Source of the DNA: Burkholderiales bacterium
GTDB taxonomy: Bacteria; Pseudomonadota; Gammaproteobacteria; Burkholderiales; JAEUOS01
DNA: 7,901 nucleotides
Direction: 5' to 3'
Assembly (NCBI GenBank): GCA_947456845.1
Contig: CANGUJ010000168.1
Location: 1 to 7,901 of the forward strand
Shown: positions 6,477 through 7,901 of the stretch, one piece after another
Layout: every line of letters begins with the position of its first letter
How positions within the stretch are numbered: the stretch's first letter is position 1
Position numbers and translations under genes: made by a program
Notes under the pieces: model-generated
Database searches by the model: none
What the model was told of the DNA's origin: nothing
The model's input: the letters and a program-made list of their open reading frames with translations, nothing else

Positions 6477-7456
6477 CGGGAGCGCGCCCGGATGCCCATG
6501 AGCACCAAGCCGGCGGGCAGCAGCGTATCGAGCGGGGTGCCGACCGACCAGCCGCCGGTTCCGGCACTCCAGACCACGGCCCGCAGGTCGTAGGGCGCAT
6601 ACCAGGCGCTGCCGACGACCTGCCCTTTTTCGTTCAGGGCCAGCGCCTGGCTGTTCTGCAACGGATTCCCGTCGGCACGCACCACATCGAGATAGGTCAC
6701 GCTGCTGCCCTGCCAGATCATGGCGTGATCGCAACTGTAGCCCGCGCAGTTGTAGGAGCCGCCTCCGGCGACCTCGAACCGGTCGTTGATGGCGGCGCCG
6801 ATGGGCGTGTAGATCCCCTGCGCGCCGATGATCGTGGTTTGGTCCACCCCGGTCGAGTATCCCGTCCGGTAGGTGGGGTAGACCTGGGCGATCAGCCCCG
6901 CGCCGGCCGCGTTGATGGCGACGCCTTCGCCCGAACCGACAAAGGATCCGAAGCTCCCCGTCACCCCGAGCTTGACGATGCCATAGCCCCCGCTGCCGTT
7001 GGGACTCCAGATCACCGCGGTGTCTCCGGTGTTGCCGACGACCTGACCGCTGTCGTTGATGCCGCCCACGCGGGCTGAAAGGATGTTGTTGTAACTCGCC
7101 AGCCGCGGCAAATCGATCCGCCCGCCGGCCTGCGTCCAGACGAATCCCTGGCCGTTGGCGATGCTGTTGTCGACACCGACGACGACGTTCGCATTGTTGA
7201 CGCCCCGCAGACTGAGGTTGCTGCTGTCCAGGCCGCCCGCGTTGAGCAGCTGGACGCTGCTGTAGCCGCCCGGGCCGGGGATGAAAACCCTGGATCCCGA
7301 CACCACCCAGCCGTTGTCGTTGATCGCGATGTCGGTGCCCGCGCCGGTGAGCGGGCCGAGATCCGTGATGCTCCAGCCCGCGGCAGCCGCGCTTCCGCCG
7401 CTGCAGGAAAGCGTCACGGCAAGAATCATTTCCCTAAAACCGGCGCGTCTTTTCAT
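6458..7456 (-). CDS. Exported HAF-repeat protein with an unusual C-terminus
   Basis: A 332-aa protein of unknown function. Residues 1-26 look like a Sec signal peptide: basic MKRR, hydrophobic MILAVTLS, and small residues with SAAAA before Gly27. The mature part shows about six HAF-type repeats beginning near 45, 86, 133, 181, 223 and 274, spaced 41-51 residues, clearest as INDSGQVVGNTGDTAVIW and LNEKGQVVGSAWYAPYDL; these are presumed beta-structured, extracellular repeats. Cys237 and Cys242 could form a disulfide. HAF proteins in betaproteobacteria often end in a PEP-CTERM sorting tail. Here the end, LLPAGLVLMGIRARSRYRPV, is a short hydrophobic segment plus Arg-rich tail but has no PEP motif, so it is either a degenerate tail or a truncated repeat. 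ATG 7456 has GGAG 5 nt upstream and starts the signal peptide; the longer frame (to 7576) has neither. The gene overlaps the aminotransferase 3' end. Confidence 0.85.
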   Translation of the reverse strand: MKRRAGFREMILAVTLSCSGGSAAAAGWSITDLGPLTGAGTDIAINDNGWVVSGSRVFIPGPGGYSSVQLLNAGGLDSSNLSLRGVNNANVVVGVDNSIANGQGFVWTQAGGRIDLPRLASYNNILSARVGGINDSGQVVGNTGDTAVIWSPNGSGGYGIVKLGVTGSFGSFVGSGEGVAINAAGAGLIAQVYPTYRTGYSTGVDQTTIIGAQGIYTPIGAAINDRFEVAGGGSYNCAGYSCDHAMIWQGSSVTYLDVVRADGNPLQNSQALALNEKGQVVGSAWYAPYDLRAVVWSAGTGGWSVGTPLDTLLPAGLVLMGIRARSRYRPVA

Positions 7457-7479
7457 GGCGTCTCCAGGTGGATGACTGC

Positions 7480-7513
7480 GATGTCTCGGCCACAAGTCTG
7501 GACCGAGACGATC
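7480..7513 (-). promoter_or_regulatory. Long imperfect inverted repeat upstream of the HAF gene
   Basis: GTCTCGG (7483-7489) and CCGAGAC (7503-7509) pair perfectly. CC/GG inside (7490-7491 with 7500-7501) and GAT/ATC outside (7480-7482 with 7511-7513) extend the stem to about 12 bp with single-base bulges at 7502 and 7510. It lies about 24 nt upstream of the HAF start codon and just above its ribosome binding site. It could be a leader hairpin or a regulator-binding dyad. Confidence 0.4.
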
Positions 7514-7522
7514 GGCGGATTG

Positions 7523-7536
7523 TTGATACCGGTCAA
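7523..7536 (-). promoter_or_regulatory. FNR/Anr-like box
   Basis: TTGATACCGGTCAA matches the FNR/Anr consensus TTGAT-N4-ATCAA at nine of ten defined positions. Its centre is about 73 nt upstream of the HAF start. If it acted as a class II site, transcription would start near 7488, leaving a leader of about 32 nt. The corresponding -10 region (CAGACT on the minus strand, 7500 to 7495) is poor, so function is uncertain. Confidence 0.35.
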
Positions 7537-7571
7537 ATGGGGCCTTGATAACGGCCGCCTTAGCCGGAGGA

Positions 7572-7617
7572 TGCATGCGTCCGATTGAATCGGCATCAAT
7601 GCAGACGCCGATCGGCG
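7572..7617 (-). terminator. Two adjacent inverted repeats downstream of the cyclic-nucleotide-binding gene
   Basis: CGCCGATCGGCG (7606-7617) is a perfect 12-bp palindrome. Next to it, CCGATT (7581-7586) and AATCGG (7588-7593) form a perfect dyad about one base, with further partial pairing out to TGCA at both ends (7572-7603). They follow the stop codon of the gene at 7644 by about 26 nt. No U-run follows. They may be a transcript end or operator sites for the HAF gene. Confidence 0.35.
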
Positions 7618-7643
7618 CTTCACGGCGGAACCACGGGCGGCTA

Positions 7644-7901
7644 TCAGATCGCCAACTCGTAGATAGTGCGTGTGGAGCGCCGCGCCGAGCGCGACATCTC
7701 GCGGGCCAGGTTGGAGAGCAGCTTGATGGCTATCGCCGGGTAGCGCTCGGTCAGGTCGGCGAAATTGTCGTGCGTGAGCGCGTAGCACACCAGCTCATCG
7801 TCGGCAAGAACCGTCGCCGAGCGGGCGCCGCGGTCGAGCAGCGCCAGTTCCCCGAACACCGTTCCGACCGAAAACGCGGCCAGCCGGGTTTCGCGGTTAG
7901 C
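7644..7901 (-). CDS. C-terminal part of a cyclic-nucleotide-binding-domain protein (truncated by the window edge)
   Basis: Only the last 85 residues are visible; the frame is open to the window edge, so the true start lies outside. The segment is the second half of a cNMP-binding (CRP-like) domain. Its phosphate-binding cassette is intact, FGELALLDRGARSATV, with Glu (visible residue 18) expected to contact the ribose and Arg (visible residue 27) the cyclic phosphate. A helix follows, with AIAIKLLSNLAREMSR, as seen in the C-helix of such domains. The protein ends about 18 residues later with no helix-turn-helix DNA-binding domain, so it is not a CRP/FNR transcription factor. Similar C-terminal domains occur in SulP-STAS transporters, some glutaminases and stand-alone sensors; which applies here cannot be decided. 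It lies 187 nt upstream of the HAF gene on the same strand. Confidence 0.85.
   Translation of the reverse strand, partial: ANRETRLAAFSVGTVFGELALLDRGARSATVLADDELVCYALTHDNFADLTERYPAIAIKLLSNLAREMSRSARRSTRTIYELAI

Noticed and set aside
5151..6734. A 527-codon minus-strand frame across the aminotransferase
   Set aside because: It is antisense to a conserved enzyme and overlaps the real HAF gene in another frame; no domain or start signal.
7400..7408. Lipobox-like Cys18 in the HAF protein signal peptide
   Set aside because: The residues before Cys are T-L-S; the -3 position lacks the needed Leu/Val/Ile, while a standard signal peptidase I site (SAAAA-G) is present.
7453..7788. A 111-codon minus-strand frame between the cyclic-nucleotide-binding gene and the HAF gene
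   Set aside because: It overlaps the cNMP-domain gene in another frame, has no recognisable motif and crosses the intergenic dyads.

Overview
This window is high-GC bacterial DNA with dense genes and strong GC bias at third codon positions, which is why many long spurious frames lie antisense to the real genes. The protein families (an E. coli Tsr-type 36-heptad chemoreceptor, CheW, a GAF/HD-GYP protein, a class III omega-aminotransferase, a HAF-repeat exported protein) suggest a motile, free-living betaproteobacterium, perhaps Rhodocyclales (Azoarcus/Thauera-like). That placement is inference from gene style; the window contains no rRNA or other marker.

Layout. (1) 38-3155, minus strand: cheW followed 130 nt later by a large methyl-accepting chemotaxis protein (MCP), probably one transcription unit, ending in a strong hairpin directly after the MCP stop. 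(2) 3156-3614: a 459-nt divergent intergenic region with a nested stem structure near cheW and an AT-rich promoter-like patch near the next gene. (3) 3615-4763, plus strand: a GAF plus HD-GYP protein, a predicted c-di-GMP phosphodiesterase. (4) 4764-5147: non-coding, with an imperfect hairpin and a five-copy 9-bp tandem repeat. (5) 5148-6476, plus strand: a PLP-dependent class III aminotransferase. (6) 6458-7456, minus strand: an exported HAF-repeat protein whose 3' end overlaps the aminotransferase 3' end by 19 bp. (7) 7457-7643: an intergenic region with an FNR/Anr-like dyad and several inverted repeats. (8) 7644-7901, minus strand: the C-terminal part of a cyclic-nucleotide-binding protein that continues past the window edge.

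How the genes work together. CheW and the MCP are direct physical partners in a chemoreceptor array; CheA is not in the window. The divergent HD-GYP protein would lower c-di-GMP, which generally favours motility, so the left half reads as a motility-signalling locus. The aminotransferase, HAF protein and cyclic-nucleotide-binding protein have no evident functional link to it or to one another.

I found no CRISPR array, insertion sequence, integrase, tRNA or rRNA, and nothing that amounts to an undescribed multi-gene system. The points most worth a second look are the odd C-terminus of the HAF protein, the FNR-like box and leader hairpin upstream of it, the nested stem upstream of cheW, and the 9-bp tandem repeat.
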